A DNA stretch of 64,000 nucleotides from Euglena gracilis (GCA_039621445.1 CP154957.1:22156761-22220760); one strand, 5' to 3'. Positions 20,408 through 32,517 are shown, counted from the first letter of the stretch. Numbers and translations: made by a program. Notes: a model not told the origin generated them from the sequence alone.

Positions 20408-20885
20408 AACTGAGGAGGAGGCTCGAGCTCGTTCGAGCTCGAGCCTCCTCGAACGTTTTTACCCCCCCCCCCAAGGGGGGCTTAAACTGCCTCCTCAAAC
20501 CACCTCGAACGACATTCCAGAGAGGCTCTTGAGCCTCCTCAAATATCGTTCAAGCACGTTTGAGGAGGCTCTAGAGCCTCCTCCTGCGTACGTACATGGG
20601 GGTGCTTTCGGGGCTCTCTGCCAAAAATTGCCTACAAAAAGGATTTGCATTAACAAAGGGGATTTGCACACACAGGGCATATGCAACACAAGGGATTTTA
20701 TTATTTTGGGGCCCTCTGAACAGTTTGCAAAAAAAGGGGCATCGGCAACAAAGGGGAGTTGAACTTCTTTCAGTTTCATGGTCTAAAGTATGTTTGAGGT
20801 GGTTCGAGGAGGCTCCAGCCACCTCGAATGTCGCTCGAGCACGTTGGAGGAGGCTCCAGCCCCGTCCTACGTTATGGACATTTTT
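20408..20885. repeat. AGGAGGCTCGAGC foldback element
   Basis: A near-perfect hairpin at 20414-20450 (GAGGAGGCTCGAGCTC arms) is followed by further inverted words: GAGGAGGCTCTAGAGCCTCC at 20561-20580, and CTCGAGCACGTTGGAGGAGG at 20831-20850 as partner of GTTCAAGCACGTTTGAGGAG at 20547-20566. The whole piece can fold on itself. Confidence 0.6.
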
Positions 20886-20889
20886 TTCA

Positions 20890-23220
20890 ACAAAAAGGTG
20901 CAAAAACATTATTTTTTTGTAATTTTGGGAATATACTGATTCTGGAAATATGGGATTTCTTGGGTGAAAAATCCAAAAATGGTAAAAAAAATTAACAAAA
21001 ACTCTGGTATCAGGTATAATCTGGTGGGATGCAGATTTTTTCTGTCAAATTATTTCCCAACAGAAATTGGGAAAAACCTTAAAGAAGGCCAAACATTTGC
21101 CAATTTTGTGAAAACCTTAAAACAGGCCTGAGATTGCCACATTTTTTTTTCACAATTTGGCAAAATTTTGGCAAATTTTGGCAGATTTGCAACAAAATAA
21201 CAAAAAAAGCACCTGAGTTCCCTTATGAAACGTTCGAGAAATGGCTGGATATCATTTCCCCGTCCTTTTCAGGTTCATGCGCAAGAATTGCGGAAAGATA
21301 AAAAAAAATAAGGTGAAAATGTGGATAAACTGCGAAAATTGCGGAAAATTGCGGAAATTGCGGAAAACTGTCGATATCAATTCCCCCTGGCAGGGTTACG
21401 GTTGGAGGGGGCTCCAGCTCAAAACTTACACGTAAGTTGCAAAATGACCAAATTTGTGAATTTTTTGCAAGTCCCTTCCAGAAGAGGTGTGTAATTCCAA
21501 AGCTGCAAGTTTTCCGTACATCCATTTCCCCCTGCAAAAGTTGTCTTTGCAAAATAAAAGTGGCAATGCAGGGGCAGTGGCACTCACCCTGTACATTCAC
21601 AAAGTGGTCCACAGGGGATGGGATTTTGAATTTTTGTGCTCCCCTTGGGACCTCTCTTTCACGGTTTTCAAATTTTCAGTTTTCGACCCCGTTCCAAGCC
21701 CGGACTGGTACTTGGTCGGCCCTTTGGCCCAAAGGGGGGAAGGGGGGGGGTGATCTTTGAGAAAATAGAAAAAAAGCCTTTCCTGTCCCTTAGGGACTGC
21801 CCTGTCGGGCGATCATCTGTCCACCCAAAACATCAGAAAAATGTTTTTTTTGACTTTTCGTTTTTTTCGACCCCATTCCCCAGACCAGCCATTTGGCCGG
21901 TCCTTTAACTTGCTTTTTTTGTTGATGTTTTTGGTTGGTTTGGGAAGGGCCAGAAATCAATATTCTTGCAGCTGTCGACCTTTTTTTTGCTGAAAAATGT
22001 CGAATTTTGTTCATTTTTGCGTGTGGATTTTTAGTTGAATACACTGGGACGGCAGAGGTTTTTTTTACAAATTCTCCTGGGGACCTCCCTTTTGTCCAAT
22101 GCCAGAAATAACTCCCCCCCTGATATCGATGCATTTTTGCCTAAATGTGGCCATTTTTTGAGTCATTTATCTGTGGATTTTCTGTGGATTTTCCGTGTGC
22201 TGTGATGGGAATTTTTTTTATGTTTAGGACCACCTTGAGATTGACGTTTTGGGGGCATGTTATAACCCCCCCCCCCAAATAATAAAACCCCTGGGTTATT
22301 ATTTGGACACTCGAAGTCGGGGTCCAGGGGGGGGATTTATTATTTGGGGGTTTTTTTATTTTTGGGGGGGATTTCGAAGTCAAAAATCTGACCAAAAACC
22401 CCTCCACAGGCTCCAATGGTCACTTTTTAGGCGTTTTTGGTGCTATTTTGGCATATTTTCTGCACCAATTTCATCCAGTTTTGTGATTTTTTTTGCAACA
22501 TTTCTGCTGCTTTTTTTCCTGTTTTTTTCCCCCCATGTATGCCTTCACACCTGCCAGAGGGACGTTCCTTGAACGAACTCCAGCGAAAAAAGGGGGAATA
22601 TTCAATTTTTTTTTTGCGAAAATGACGTGGAAAAATTCGGCTGTCTTGGCCAAAAAGGTCCAGAAATATTTGGCAGGGATTTGTTGCGCCAGTTTTTTCC
22701 ATACCACTTTCTTCAGCTTCCAACCCCCCCCAAGGACCGACTTCGGCCGCCCAAATAATAACCCCGCTCCAGTTTTTGACTGTCAGTTGCTTTTAATTTT
22801 TTTCAGACCACATGCAACACTTTTCTTGTTCATTTGCTGTTGAGCCTCAGATTTGGGTTTGAATCATGTGGTGAGGCTTCCAATGAGTGGTGTCATATGA
22901 GATTCAAATTCCTTTGCTTTTTTTGCAGTCTGCGAATTTTTTTCCAAACGTTCTGCATAAAAAATCCTGCCAAAGGTTTCCAGACCGTTTTGGCCAAGAC
23001 CGCCAATTTTTTCCGCCCCAGTTATCTCGCCTCCAATTTTTGGGTGCCAATCCCCCCCCCCTGTAGCTCTTCTCTGACCATCTGAAGGATGCAGATGTGA
23101 GTTCGCAGATTGTTATTTATGTCATTGTAGCTTTGGTCACCTTTTTAAGGAACTTTGTTTTGGTGGAAACATTGAGGGTTGTCAACGATTGATTGACGCA
23201 GCGTCATTTTTGTTTCTCTT
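20890..23220. other. intergenic, T/A-rich, no gene seen
   Basis: Long T-rich stretches read into low-complexity frames. At 22260-22350 and 22750-22765 there are AATAATAACCCCC modules that pair with GGGTTATTATT. Nothing else recognised. Confidence 0.4.
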
Positions 23221-23227
23221 CCCACAG

Positions 23228-23283
23228 GAAGAGGATGAAGTGGTTGCAGGTGTCCTGGATGAGGTGACCCAAGTTTTATCCAG
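23228..23283 (+). CDS. candidate internal exon, ESCRT-III (Vps2/CHMP2)-like tail
   Basis: The 56-nt segment lies between a good acceptor (TTCTCTTCCCACAG) and a GT donor. It encodes EEDEVVAGVLDEVTQVLS. The pattern D-E-V-V-x-x-V-L-D-E-V/I matches the C-terminal autoinhibitory helix of Vps2/CHMP2 proteins, which form membrane-remodelling filaments. The match covers few residues and no other ESCRT exon is visible, so it remains a suggestion. Confidence 0.3.
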
Positions 23284-23379
23284 GTGCATATTTTTCCTGT
23301 GGAAAGCTCATTATGTGTGCTTGATGGTTCCTCTTTTGGGGGCATTTTAAGGTTTGCCACCAGGCTTGTGTTTAGTTGG

Positions 23380-23660
23380 GTGCCTACCCCACGGGGGGGT
23401 GCTCGGGCAGGCACTCCATAGCACCCGATCCGACCCCCCCCCCAGAGGGGCAGGGTTTTGGGGGGTGGGGTGCCTGCCCATAGCAGGCACCCCCCTCCGA
23501 CCCCGGTGCCGAAGGCGCCGGGGGCCCAGAACAGGCCATTTTCAATGAAAATTTTCTGGGTCCCCCCCGGCCCCCCCCCCCCCCCTGGGGGGTGTGCCTG
23601 CTAGGGGCAGGCACCCTATAGCACCCACCTACCCCCCCCCCCCCGGTCGGTAAGGACAAG
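23380..23660. repeat. C/G-tract palindromic repeat with TGCCTGC modules
   Basis: Two halves carrying GTGCCTACCCCACGGGG and CACCTACCCCCC, with GCAGGCACCC/GGGTGCCTGC words, fold back on each other around a CCGGTGCCGAAGGCGCCGGG hairpin at 23502-23521. The CCGAAGGCGCC word is also inside the MITE family. Confidence 0.5.
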
Positions 23661-24287
23661 CATGTTTGCCACCTGGGGGGATTCAGGCGGGGGTTTCCTT
23701 CTGTTTTCGCGAGAAGCCAGGTTTCTTTTTGGGCCAAGATTCCTCCCCATTGCGAGATGCACAGATCGATTATTTGCATTCTTTTTGCACAACAAAGTTT
23801 TGGATGACCCCCCGTTTGGTGTGTTTCACCAAAAAAAAAGGTTTTTGTTCTTCATTCGCGATAAATTGGGTGCCTTCCTCGCTACCCCACCCTGTTTAAC
23901 CCAAATTGGGCGACCCTTTGGATTCGCTGAGTACCCTGTTCAGGCATGTAACCATTGAGACAGGTTTAACTGAGGGCAGGGCATGGAATCGTAACCTCAA
24001 TGTTGCTCCTTCAAATGACAAATTGTCTCCAGTTTGTGGTCATCGCCAAAAAGTATAGTCAGTTATCAAGGGGGAACAAAAGCACTTTTTTGTTTCTTTG
24101 CATTTTTCGATTTTGGCAGAATTTGCGTCTTTTTTGTGGTTTTTTTGTGTATTTTTTTCTGGCATTTTTTTGGATTTTTGCTGGAAATTTTTTGACTTTG
24201 AAAAAATCATTTTAGTTCTGATTTTCCCATGAGACCAAATTTTTGTCAGTTTTTTTGTCATTTTTGCATTTTTGGTCAACAAAATAC

Positions 24288-24502
24288 CCCCCCCCCCCTA
24301 ATAGAAGCACGGGGCCGCTACAAGCGCAGAGTCCAAATAAAAGCGCACCCCCCGCCGCCGAAGGCAGCGATCCGCTGCAAGCGCACCCCCCCCCCATTTT
24401 GATGGGATTTCTAAAGGAAATCAACAAAAATCGCGCAGGTGGGGTCCAAATGGAAGCGCACCCCCCGCTATAAGCGCACCCGTGCTTCTATTAGGGGGGG
24501 GG
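24288..24502. mobile_element. foldback element with AAGCGCACCC motifs
   Basis: The termini CCCCCCTAATAGAAGCACGG and its reverse complement (CGTGCTTCTATTAGGGGGGG) bracket about 190 bp that contain four copies of AAGCGCACCCCC. A related, diverged block with the same internal order (TCCAAATAAAACGCACCCCC, TGCCGCCGAAGG, TTTTGATGG) is at 41370-41510. Confidence 0.7.
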
Positions 24503-24949
24503 TTTACTTATTTTTATGCAAAATGGAAAATTTTTCCCTGCAGAGCCTAAAATTTTCTCAGTCTTTTCCAGCGGAAAAGTGCACATCCCGGGGGGGGGGG
24601 GGGCTCCTAAATGGTTTAACATGCAACTTCGTTTTTTTTTGCATTTATTATGTTTTTTTCCTGCTTTTTTTGGTGTTTGTTTTCGTTGTTTTTTTGCGTC
24701 TCATTTTTTGAGGGTCCCTGTTGCATCCCCCCCTTGCAGTCTTAACTATATATAATTATATAGTTATGTAGTTCTATCAATATGTAATCATATTTAAGAA
24801 TAACAGTTTCAGTTTAGTTACCCGGACGGGCCTCCATAGCTCCAGGAAACAAAAGTTGGAATTGAAAATTTTCTGAAGCCGGGTGGGTGGAGATCATCCA
24901 ATTTCTGCTTGTTGCCTGGAGCCTCTGCAGAGCCTGGTTACCCTCCTCC

Positions 24950-25335
24950 AGGTGACCCCCCCCCAAAATATGAACCCCCCCCAAATGTAAAGCGGGTTTG
25001 TTTTTGCCGCCCAAATATAAAGCCCCCCCCCTGACGTGGAGCCAGACGCTGGTGTCATTCAGGAAACAGTCGAAAGATTTTGAGCGGAGACAACATTTTT
25101 TTTTTTACCAGAAATGCTCCATTTTGGATAATAATTGCACATTTTTTTTGCGAAAAATAGCAGGTACAAAATGAAAATTTGGCATAAAATTTGTATTTGG
25201 CCGCAATGGATTGCCGCCGAAGGTTATAGAGGCCACCCGAAGAAGTTTGATCCCCCCCCCAATATAAAGCCCCCCCCTGAGGGCTGAAATTCCGTCCAAA
25301 TATAAAGCCCGGGGGGGGGCTTTATATTTGGAGGG
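24950..25335. repeat. AAATATAAAGCCCCCC repeat, copy 1
   Basis: The word AAATATAAAGCCCCCCCC and its reverse complement GGGGCTTTATATTTGG occur at 25010-25028, 25260-25310 and 25318-25330, partly facing each other. The AT core resembles a TATA box but repeats too often to be one. Between the copies, 25030-25255 shows no gene. Confidence 0.65.
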
Positions 25336-25483
25336 GGGGGTTTACCTCCCCTCCACTCCGCCCCCCCCCCCTGCACCAACCACCCCTATGTGCTGACCAC
25401 CCTTTGGTTGGGGATTGCGTACGACCACCCTCTTTGTTTGGGGTTGTAGGTGACCTGGGAGTCAGTCGGGGGTTGTAGTCGGG

Positions 25484-25564
<81 letters not shown>
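25484..25564. repeat. (TG)n microsatellite, ~40 units
   Basis: An uninterrupted GT/TG run is followed by a 14-base C tract. It gives Cys-Val or Thr-His frames that are not genes. Confidence 0.95.
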
Positions 25565-25566
<2 letters not shown>

Positions 25567-27420
25567 CCCCCCCCCCCCCCGGGGGTTGTAGGAGGTGAGC
25601 AAGAGGGGGGGGAGAAAGAATTAGACTTCTATTTTTTTGCAGACCCCAGACACTCATACCCCCCAGGATGTATGGGAAGCCCTTTGGTTTTAAGGTGGGG
25701 GCGTTGTCAGGGGGGTAAAATGGTGAACCCCCAAATAACAGGGCAGGTTTGCCCCATCACTGGCACCATCTTTTTGACCTCCCCCCCTGGGCACTGCCCA
25801 TCATCATGGAATTCCCGATGTCGCTTCTGATGCCAGTGTCTTTTCTCAAGGTCCTGGTGAGTTGAAGAAGAACAATCAGAACGATCAACAGACAGCAGTG
25901 ATAAAGGAAGTCCACCCCCAAAGAATAATATTTTTGTCATCGTTGACCTCTTGGATCAAAAAAAAACTGAGGGTGTCCCATTATTGGAACCATCTTTTTC
26001 GGCCTGCCCCCTGCCCCGTTATTTGGTCACTGCCCACTCAAAGGGCACTGCCCCGTTATTTCGTTATTTGGGGGGGGGTAACGGGGTACCCAACAATTTC
26101 CGAAAATTGCCGAAAATTGGGACAAAAATTGGGACAGTGAAATATTCAGCAGAATCCGACATATGCAATCAGTCAGTCACTTTTCTCCCAGACGGGGGGG
26201 GGGGTCGACCGCGCTGGAATCCAAGAGGGAAAACTGACCACAAATTTGTGATAAAAAGGGCCAAAAAATTTCAGGCGCCTTCTACGCTGGGTGGGTCCAG
26301 GATTCTTTTTTATGAAGTGCACAATCCCCCCCCAGGGCCGGGGGTGAGGTTTTGGGGTGGGTGGTGTTTTAGCACACCCTGGGAGCCTTTGGCGCTGGGG
26401 TCCCGAAAATGGCTATTTGCAAGCGAGTTTGTCTGGGCCGGTAGACACCGGGGTCCAAAACTGACCCCCCCCCCCCTGGGGGGTTCCTGCCATGAGCAAG
26501 CACTCCACAGCACAAGTTCCGGGGGGAGGGGGGGGAATGACTGACCGGTTTTTTCAGAGTGAATGACTGGTTTCTGGCCCAAAGCCCCTCCCCCTCTGAA
26601 GGGGTCCACGAATATGCTTTTTTTTGCGTTCAGTTATGCCATTTCATTCTGAAATATGAAAGGAAGCTTTTCTGTTTTGGGAAATATGCAGAGATTACCG
26701 CCCCCCTCCTAGGTTGATTGTAAGGACCCTCCAAACCCCTGCTTTAGCAAAAACCACACAAAAATCTCTTGAGATAACCAAAAACTGCATGTCAAATTTT
26801 CCATATGTGCTCTTTTTTTGCCTCTTTCTTTGTGACCATTTTGGTGATCTTTCAATGCTCTGCATTTTTTTCCAGTTTTTTTTGTTTCTCAGTTTTTTTT
26901 ATCCCTCTGTGTAATTATGGTTTTCTAAGAAAATTCACAGTTTAATGCTTTTGCTTTTTTCCCCTGAAAGTGTTCACAAGGTCCCAGAGAGTGATTTTTG
27001 CATTGTTAGGACAAATTTCAAAGGAAAAATTGAGAGATTTTTTTCCCTTTGAACATTTGAACACAGAAAAAGGCTTTTATTTACGTGGCATTCAGTTGTT
27101 CCGAAAACCAAGAAAATAACCGTTTTTTTTGACTGTCAAATTCCACTTTTTCTCCAAAAATTTCCTCGATTACAACTTACCCATTGTTTTTGCAGACAAA
27201 CTGACAACAATGTCTGTCTTGAACAGCTTTTTTGTAAAGACGGAAGAATCCCAAGTTGGTTCCCACCAGCTCCTTCCTCCCCAGGGCGGGTAACGCCACC
27301 CCCAGAAACTGTACATTTTTTCGACATTCTTTGTCATCTGCATGTTTTTTTTGCCAAATTTTAGGATTCTCACCAATTCTTTGTCCCTGGAATTTGGTAA
27401 GGAAGTGTCCATGTTTCATC
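25565..27420. other. intergenic with repeat fragments
   Basis: CCCGTTATTTGG/CCCAAATAAC modules occur at 25728-25740 and 26018-26075. A fragment of the GTGACTGACTGG family (GAATGACTGACCGGTTTTTT) lies at 26535-26580. The segment 26705-27092 is the inverted copy of 18905-19062. Other open frames are not convincing. Confidence 0.4.
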
Positions 27421-27424
27421 TCAG

Positions 27425-27515
27425 GGCCAGGGGACAAGCTTTTCGGCCAGCTAAGTTGTTGGAGGAGCTGGCGGTGAAGTACCCAGATTACAACGTGGAG
27501 CGCATCTGGCCACAG
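27425..27515 (+). CDS. candidate internal exon, unassigned
   Basis: The 91-nt segment between CATCTCAG and CCACAG|GTGTGC encodes ARGQAFRPAKLLEELAVKYP, then DYNVERIWPQ. The composition and both splice signals look real. I do not recognise the protein. It could belong with the candidate at 28809-28910 on the same strand. Confidence 0.35.
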
Positions 27516-27589
27516 GTGTGCAGCCAGAAAATTTTTTTTAAAGTTTCGTGACCCGTCCTGGCTCGACCCCCCCTTGGGGGGGGGTCGAG

Positions 27590-27710
27590 CCGAGTGGGTA
27601 AACCCCCCAAATATAAAGCCCCCCCGGCTTTATATTTGAGCAGGATTTCAAGACCCTCAGGCGGGGCTTTATATTTGGGGGGGCTTTATATTTGGGGGAT
27701 GTTTAGTAAT
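27590..27710. repeat. AAATATAAAGCCCCCC repeat, copy 2
   Basis: CCAAATATAAAGCCCCCC and three GGCTTTATATTTG words face each other over 110 bp, forming a hairpin. It is the same family as 24950-25335. Confidence 0.7.
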
Positions 27711-28808
27711 TCTGAAGGAAGTTTTTTTTGCAATTTTATGATTTCTATCAGCCGATCAGTGGGCTAGTAACTTTGAGATGGGGGAGAAACGGTAAAACAG
27801 GCTCACCATTAGAAAGGGTCGAGTTTTTATTTGCCACAGTTTATTTTTTGCTCACTCAATTTCCACAGGGAATCTCTGTATTGCCAAATTTCTAGATAAT
27901 GGGAATAGTTGTATGTTTCAGTTTTTTCCCATCTCATTTTTGCATTATCAGTTGCCGTTTCTTCAGGTTCGTCATTTCGTTATTTTTGGTTTTTTTGAAA
28001 GAAAGCTGGGAATACATTGCATTGTTTAAATGATGCTATGTGCATGGTGTTGGTTGTATTTGAAAAATCCAATTTCCTCCAGTGAATGCCCAAAATTTTC
28101 TTCGGTGTTACATGCGGATTATTGAATGTATTTTTGTTTCTAATCACCTGTTCAGAATGTATTGATTCTCCAAATTTTTTTTTGCTTTATTTTGCAGTTT
28201 GGTGTTTCGGATTTTGCCAATTTTTGAATTTTGGATTTGTGAAAACCTTGGGATTTGGTGTGAATTCTCTGGTGTTTCCCCGAGAAGCAGGTTCAGGAGA
28301 TTTTCCCTATTTTCCCTTGCCCAGAATTTTCAATGTGCAGAATTTTCCCCAGCCATTTTAAGCGAGCGTTCAGAATTTTTCCCGGCTATTTAAGGATTTG
28401 TCCAATGTTTTCCCGACAGATTTTTTCCCGCCAGCAATTGTTTTGGCAGATCCCCCGGCATTTTTGTAATGTGCGTGTAATTCTGCATTTTTTTTGCATT
28501 GCATGGTTTGAGGTCTCTGGTTGCATCCCCCCCCCCCCTGGTGACCCCCCTGTGACCCCCCCCCCCCCTGGTGACCCACCCGCGGCCGAACCTCCCTCCA
28601 ACCGCTTTTTCTGCCTTGCCCCGCAAACCAACAGCGTTTTCCAAGCCGCTGGCCGGACCCTTTCCAGTGTTCCATTTCCCCCTTTTTTGGCCTTCAAAAT
28701 TCAACTACCTCTCTGGCCAGAGGCAGAGGCAGCCAGGCTCCACACACCCGGAAGGGGGGCAGAGGTTAGAAAACCCCCTCATTGTTTACTGAACGACAAT
28801 TCCCACAG

Positions 28809-28910
28809 ATGCTCCAGTTCAATCGCTGTGCCAACGCAGGTCTCGATGCTGCTCGAGAAGGACCACCCCCTGGTGAAGACCGAGGCCTCGGTGGATGGTT
28901 TTCCACAGGT
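28809..28910 (+). CDS. candidate internal exon, unassigned
   Basis: The segment between TTCCCACAG and TTTCCACAG|GTGCTG reads VSMLLEKDHPLVKTEASVDG, followed by FPQ, in one frame. The neighbouring frame is also open (MLQFNRCANAGLDAAREG), so the phase is unsure. No family match. A CCTGGTGACCC/GGTGACCC C-tract repeat lies just upstream at 28525-28580. Confidence 0.3.
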
Positions 28911-29404
28911 GCTGTGGTCGTTCCCCGAGGGAGCAGCACGGTGACGAACCCCCACCAACCTGAGCCCCACATTGCAGTTGTCAATACATATTCAGCCACC
29001 GGCTGTGTATCGCCCCCCGGCTGTCCCTTCCAACTTACACCTGTGGATAACTTTCTGTACAGATTTGGTCCTCTCCTGCACCTAGATGTCACCAATCGAG
29101 GTAATTGCACCCCCCCCCTTTTGCAGTTTGTGTGCACTGCACTTTGCCAGACGTTGTTTTTTTGGAAACCCAAGAGTCCAGTTCCAGATGCCCAAAGAAT
29201 GACGATCAGCATCGGACCCCAGCTTTGAACAATAGAGACCCCTGCAGGGGGCAGTGGTGGTTGGGATCCCCACCAGCCTAAGAAAACCCCTTGTTAATTG
29301 TTTTTTTTGAACGTGGAAAGTGACTCCCCAAAAGGTTCTTTTTTAAAAAAAATAGAGTTTTTCAAGGCATTTTAAAGGTTTTTAGGGTATTAATCAGGCA
29401 TTCA

Positions 29405-29630
29405 TTTAGTGCACCGCGGAAAAAATTTTTTACGCGCCGCGGAAGATTTCTTTCTGTGCGCCCCGGCAGCGCCATGTGTGCAGCATAGCCGTCCTTGGTG
29501 CGTTGTTGGTGCGCCGCGGCAGCATTTCAGGTGCGCCACGGGTGTGCCGTGGCAAAAATTCAATTGTGCGCCGCGTGCGCCGCAGAATTTTTTTTTGCGC
29601 CGTGGCAAACTTCGCCGCGGCGCACTAACT
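29405..29630. repeat. GTGCGCCGCGGCA tandem repeat
   Basis: Irregular repetition of GCGCCGCGG/GCGCCACGG with A/T-rich spacers (AAAAATTT) occurs about ten times. The Ala/Pro-rich frames across it are by-products. Confidence 0.65.
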
Positions 29631-29837
29631 GAAAGTCCGGTTTTCATTTTTATTTCACAAGGTGGTCTAAGAACGGTTGGTGAACAGGGTCAAAAATAAA
29701 AAACGTCAGAAAAACATTTTTTTTTGAGTTTGGGTGATCCCCCAAGGATGCCAGAAATCATTTCCCCCCCGGAATTGGCTTTTTTTGCCGACATTTTGTG
29801 ATTTGATTTTTTTTTTCGGTCAGGAAAATTCTGCCTG

Positions 29838-30115
29838 GCCATCATGGGTCATGATGGGCATCATGGGCCATGCTGGTCATCATGGGCCATGCTGGCCATC
29901 ATGGGTCATGATGGCCATCATGGGTCATGATGGGCATCATGGGTCATGCTGGCCATCATATGCTGGGCATCATGGGTCATGCTGGCCATCATGGGTCATG
30001 CTGGTCATGGGTCATCATGCGCATCATGGGTCATGATGGGCATCATTGGTCATGATGGCCGTCATGGTCATGATGGGCATCATGGGTCATCATGAGCATT
30101 ATTCGTCATGATGGC
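29838..30115. repeat. CATCATGGGTCATGATGGGC minisatellite
   Basis: The 18-20-bp unit, itself nearly palindromic around CATCATG/CATGATG, is repeated about 15 times with small changes (CATGCTGGCC, CATGATGGCC). Confidence 0.85.
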
Positions 30116-30119
30116 CTAA

Positions 30120-31396
30120 GTTTATTACTGCAATCGCTGTGTTTTTCGAAGCGGCAAACTTTTTTGGGTCTGTGGCCTGTTTTTGTCAGCTTTGTCAACC
30201 CCCCAAAAAGAAATTTGTGGTGACTGAATGGGTTCATAGGTGTACCAGTGCTTACTTGACCAGGCATGGCAGGGTGAACCTTATTTTTGTAAGGCGCCTT
30301 CGTGGAAAATGGCTTAACAAACCTGAAACAACATGTATTCTGGGGTCCCCCCCCCCCTGGGAGGGACCCCCCTCCCCCCGGGGGGTCTTGAAGAGAAGCC
30401 TGCCGCAGAGCTCGTTTCCCCTGTGTTTGTTTTGCTTTTTTTGCGTGTCTTGCCTTCGTGTTTTGCATTTGCTCAACCCATTTTGTTTTGGTGTGTCCCT
30501 CCCTCTTCCAGTGGAAGTTTTTGGGAAGTATAAGACAATTGGAGGAAGGAGATTTGGCAGATTTGGCTTTGAAAAGACGAGCCCCTTCTGGCTGATGTTG
30601 TCTCCAGTGGTTTTGTCTTTGTCTTGTCGGAAAAAGCAGCCGTAGGGGTCCCATCCTTGGGGGGGGGGGGTGTCCCCCAGTCAGCCGTTTTCCAAGCTCG
30701 GGTGCAAAAAATTCAGCAAAAAATGGACAAAAATTTGCCGAAAATTGGCTGTCCAGTTTAAATCACAGGCAGGGGTTTTCTTTAGCCGAGGGGACCCTAC
30801 CCCCCCCCCCCCAGGGGGGGTAAAGTAAAGTTGGGTAAAGTTGGGCCCAGCCTGGCAAAGCTGGGCTGTGCCAAAAAATATTTGGGTGCACATCGCCAAA
30901 ATTTTTGAAAAAGCAGCCAAAAATGGCATTTTTGGGTGGTTTTCGTCTTCAAATTTTGGCCAAAACATGCCAACCCAATTGGATTTGGGGTTTTCGGGGC
31001 ATTTGGGGGGTTTTTTGGGTACCTGCCTTCCAGCTCCCAGCCAGCTGGCCCCCCCCCCCCCCCCCCCGGGACCCCCCCCCAGGGGGTCCAGCCAGCACCT
31101 TTTCCGGCCGGCCCGCAGCGGGTCTTTTTAAGAAAACCTCTGATCACAGGGCAAGGTTGTTTTGATTTTTTTTTGCAGTTTCGTTTTTTTCTGGCACCCT
31201 GCACCCAGTTCCATCTGGGGGGGGTTGGCAACCAACAGCTTTTATTCAGCCAGCCTGATTTTTTTCAGCCTCTGAGTTGGACCATAAGCGACGTCCTGGT
31301 TGGGGATGCCTAAATGTGGAAATGCCCAGGTCGGGAAATGCCAGTTGTATTTCCTCATCTCCTCTTCCCCAGTGGTTTTCCCACCGACCCGCGCGC
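30120..31396. other. upstream region of CDC37; repeats only
   Basis: At 30130-30645 there is an open frame with a CCCTCTTCCAG acceptor-like site (30500) but no recognisable product. At 30780-31120 C/G tracts and GCCAGCTGG/CCAGCCAGC words form a foldback region. No promoter element can be assigned with confidence in front of the CDC37 ATG. Confidence 0.35.
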
Positions 31397-31456
31397 ATGT
31401 CTGGGTTCAACTACAGCAAGTGGGACAATATTGACCTCAGTGATGACGAGGAGGGG
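31397..31456 (+). CDS. CDC37: Hsp90 co-chaperone Cdc37, exon 1
   Basis: The exon encodes MSGFNYSKWDNIDLSDDEEG. This is the signature N-terminus of Cdc37, the co-chaperone that delivers client protein kinases to Hsp90 in the cytosol. The Y-S-K-W-D-x-I-x-x-S-D-D-E stretch is its kinase-binding start. The serine before DDE corresponds to the conserved casein kinase 2 phosphorylation site (Ser13 in animals and fungi). The ATG fits the family start exactly. A 76-bp intron follows, from GTCGGG (31457) to GGAACAG (31532). This is the first of six exon segments of one + strand gene. Confidence 0.9.
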
Positions 31457-31532
31457 GTCGGGCCTTTGCTTGCTTTGAGGCACCTCCCCCAAGGCCTGGG
31501 GGAGAGTAGTCCCACGCAAACGCCTGGAACAG

Positions 31533-31586
31533 ATGCACCCTAACATCGACAAGAGCCTGATGATTCGCATCCGCCGCAACCAGGCT
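31533..31586 (+). CDS. CDC37: Cdc37, exon 2
   Basis: The exon reads MHPNIDKSLMIRIRRNQ, continuing exon 1 in phase. HPN-(I/V)-D followed by a basic amphipathic helix is the second conserved block of the Cdc37 N-terminal domain. The right end is uncertain. No GT follows NQ directly; the first GT is at 31602. A similar sequence (CCAGGCTTTTCCC here, CCAGGCCTTCCC at 32876) flanks both sides of the next intron. Confidence 0.85.
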
Positions 31587-31619
31587 TTTCCCATCCCTCT
31601 GGTTATTGCCATTGTTTAT

Positions 31620-32430
31620 TCCTTTCAGGGGGCTGGGGGGGTCCAATTTCAGCACCCCACAATCACCCACAGCCGGGTTATTTTCCCAAACACACGCACG
31701 CGCACACGCACGTGTGTGCGTGTGTGTGCGAAAATTTGACAGAATTTTGTTCCTCTCCTCCTCTTTTCAATCCAATCCTTCTCCCATACTGCTGCTTCCC
31801 AGTCCTCAGCCCACATCCCAAAAAACGTCTCCAGCTTGATCCCCCCGGAGGTGATTGGGGGTTTGGGCTGGGGGGGGCAAACGCGTTTTTTGTGTGTTTT
31901 TTTGAGTTTTTTTGAGTTTTGTTTTCCCAGCAAGATGTATTTTGACTGGAAAAATTTTTGATTATGAAAAAAGTCCTTGTTTTGGACCCGATTTCCCCCC
32001 AAGATCAAAAATTTTGTCAATTTTTTGACATTTTGCATTTTTTTGGTCAGCAAAATGCTTCTTTTTAATGCAAGATGAGAATTTCTCCCGGTAGAGCCGA
32101 AACTTTTTCCAAGACCTCTCAAGCAGAAAGTGCACATCCTGGGGCGGCTCCTAAAGGGTTTTATGCACAATTTGTGTTTTTGTGTGTGTGTTGCTTTGCG
32201 TTTATTTTTTTTTGTTTTCTTTTTTTGTGTCTCGTTTTTTTTTGACGGTCCATGTTGTGTTCTCCCCTCTGGTTTGGGTGAGGAGTACTCCAGCCCCCCC
32301 CCCTCCCCCCTGCGCCTTCCAAGGTGGGCCACTACAATTAAAGTTTTCTTTGTTGGATTATGCTGGGACCCGAAACCAACCTGTTCACCACTGCACCCTG
32401 CTTCCAACAGTGGCCAAACATCAATCCAAG
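31620..32430. other. CDC37 intron 2, proximal part
   Basis: Mostly T-rich sequence with a short ACACGCACGCGCACACGC/GTGTGTGCGTGTG inverted microsatellite at 31687-31728. No gene is seen within it. Confidence 0.4.
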
Positions 32431-32517
32431 TAAATCATCGTTTTAATGGTCCCCGAGAATTGTGAGGCGACCCCCATTTTATTCCTGCAAAGTGTCATCC
32501 AGAGGATGGTGGCCATA

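Noticed and set aside
25450-25830. Cys-Val repeat protein over the TG run
   Set aside because: The frame is produced by a (TG)n microsatellite and a C tract; it has no start context or homolog.
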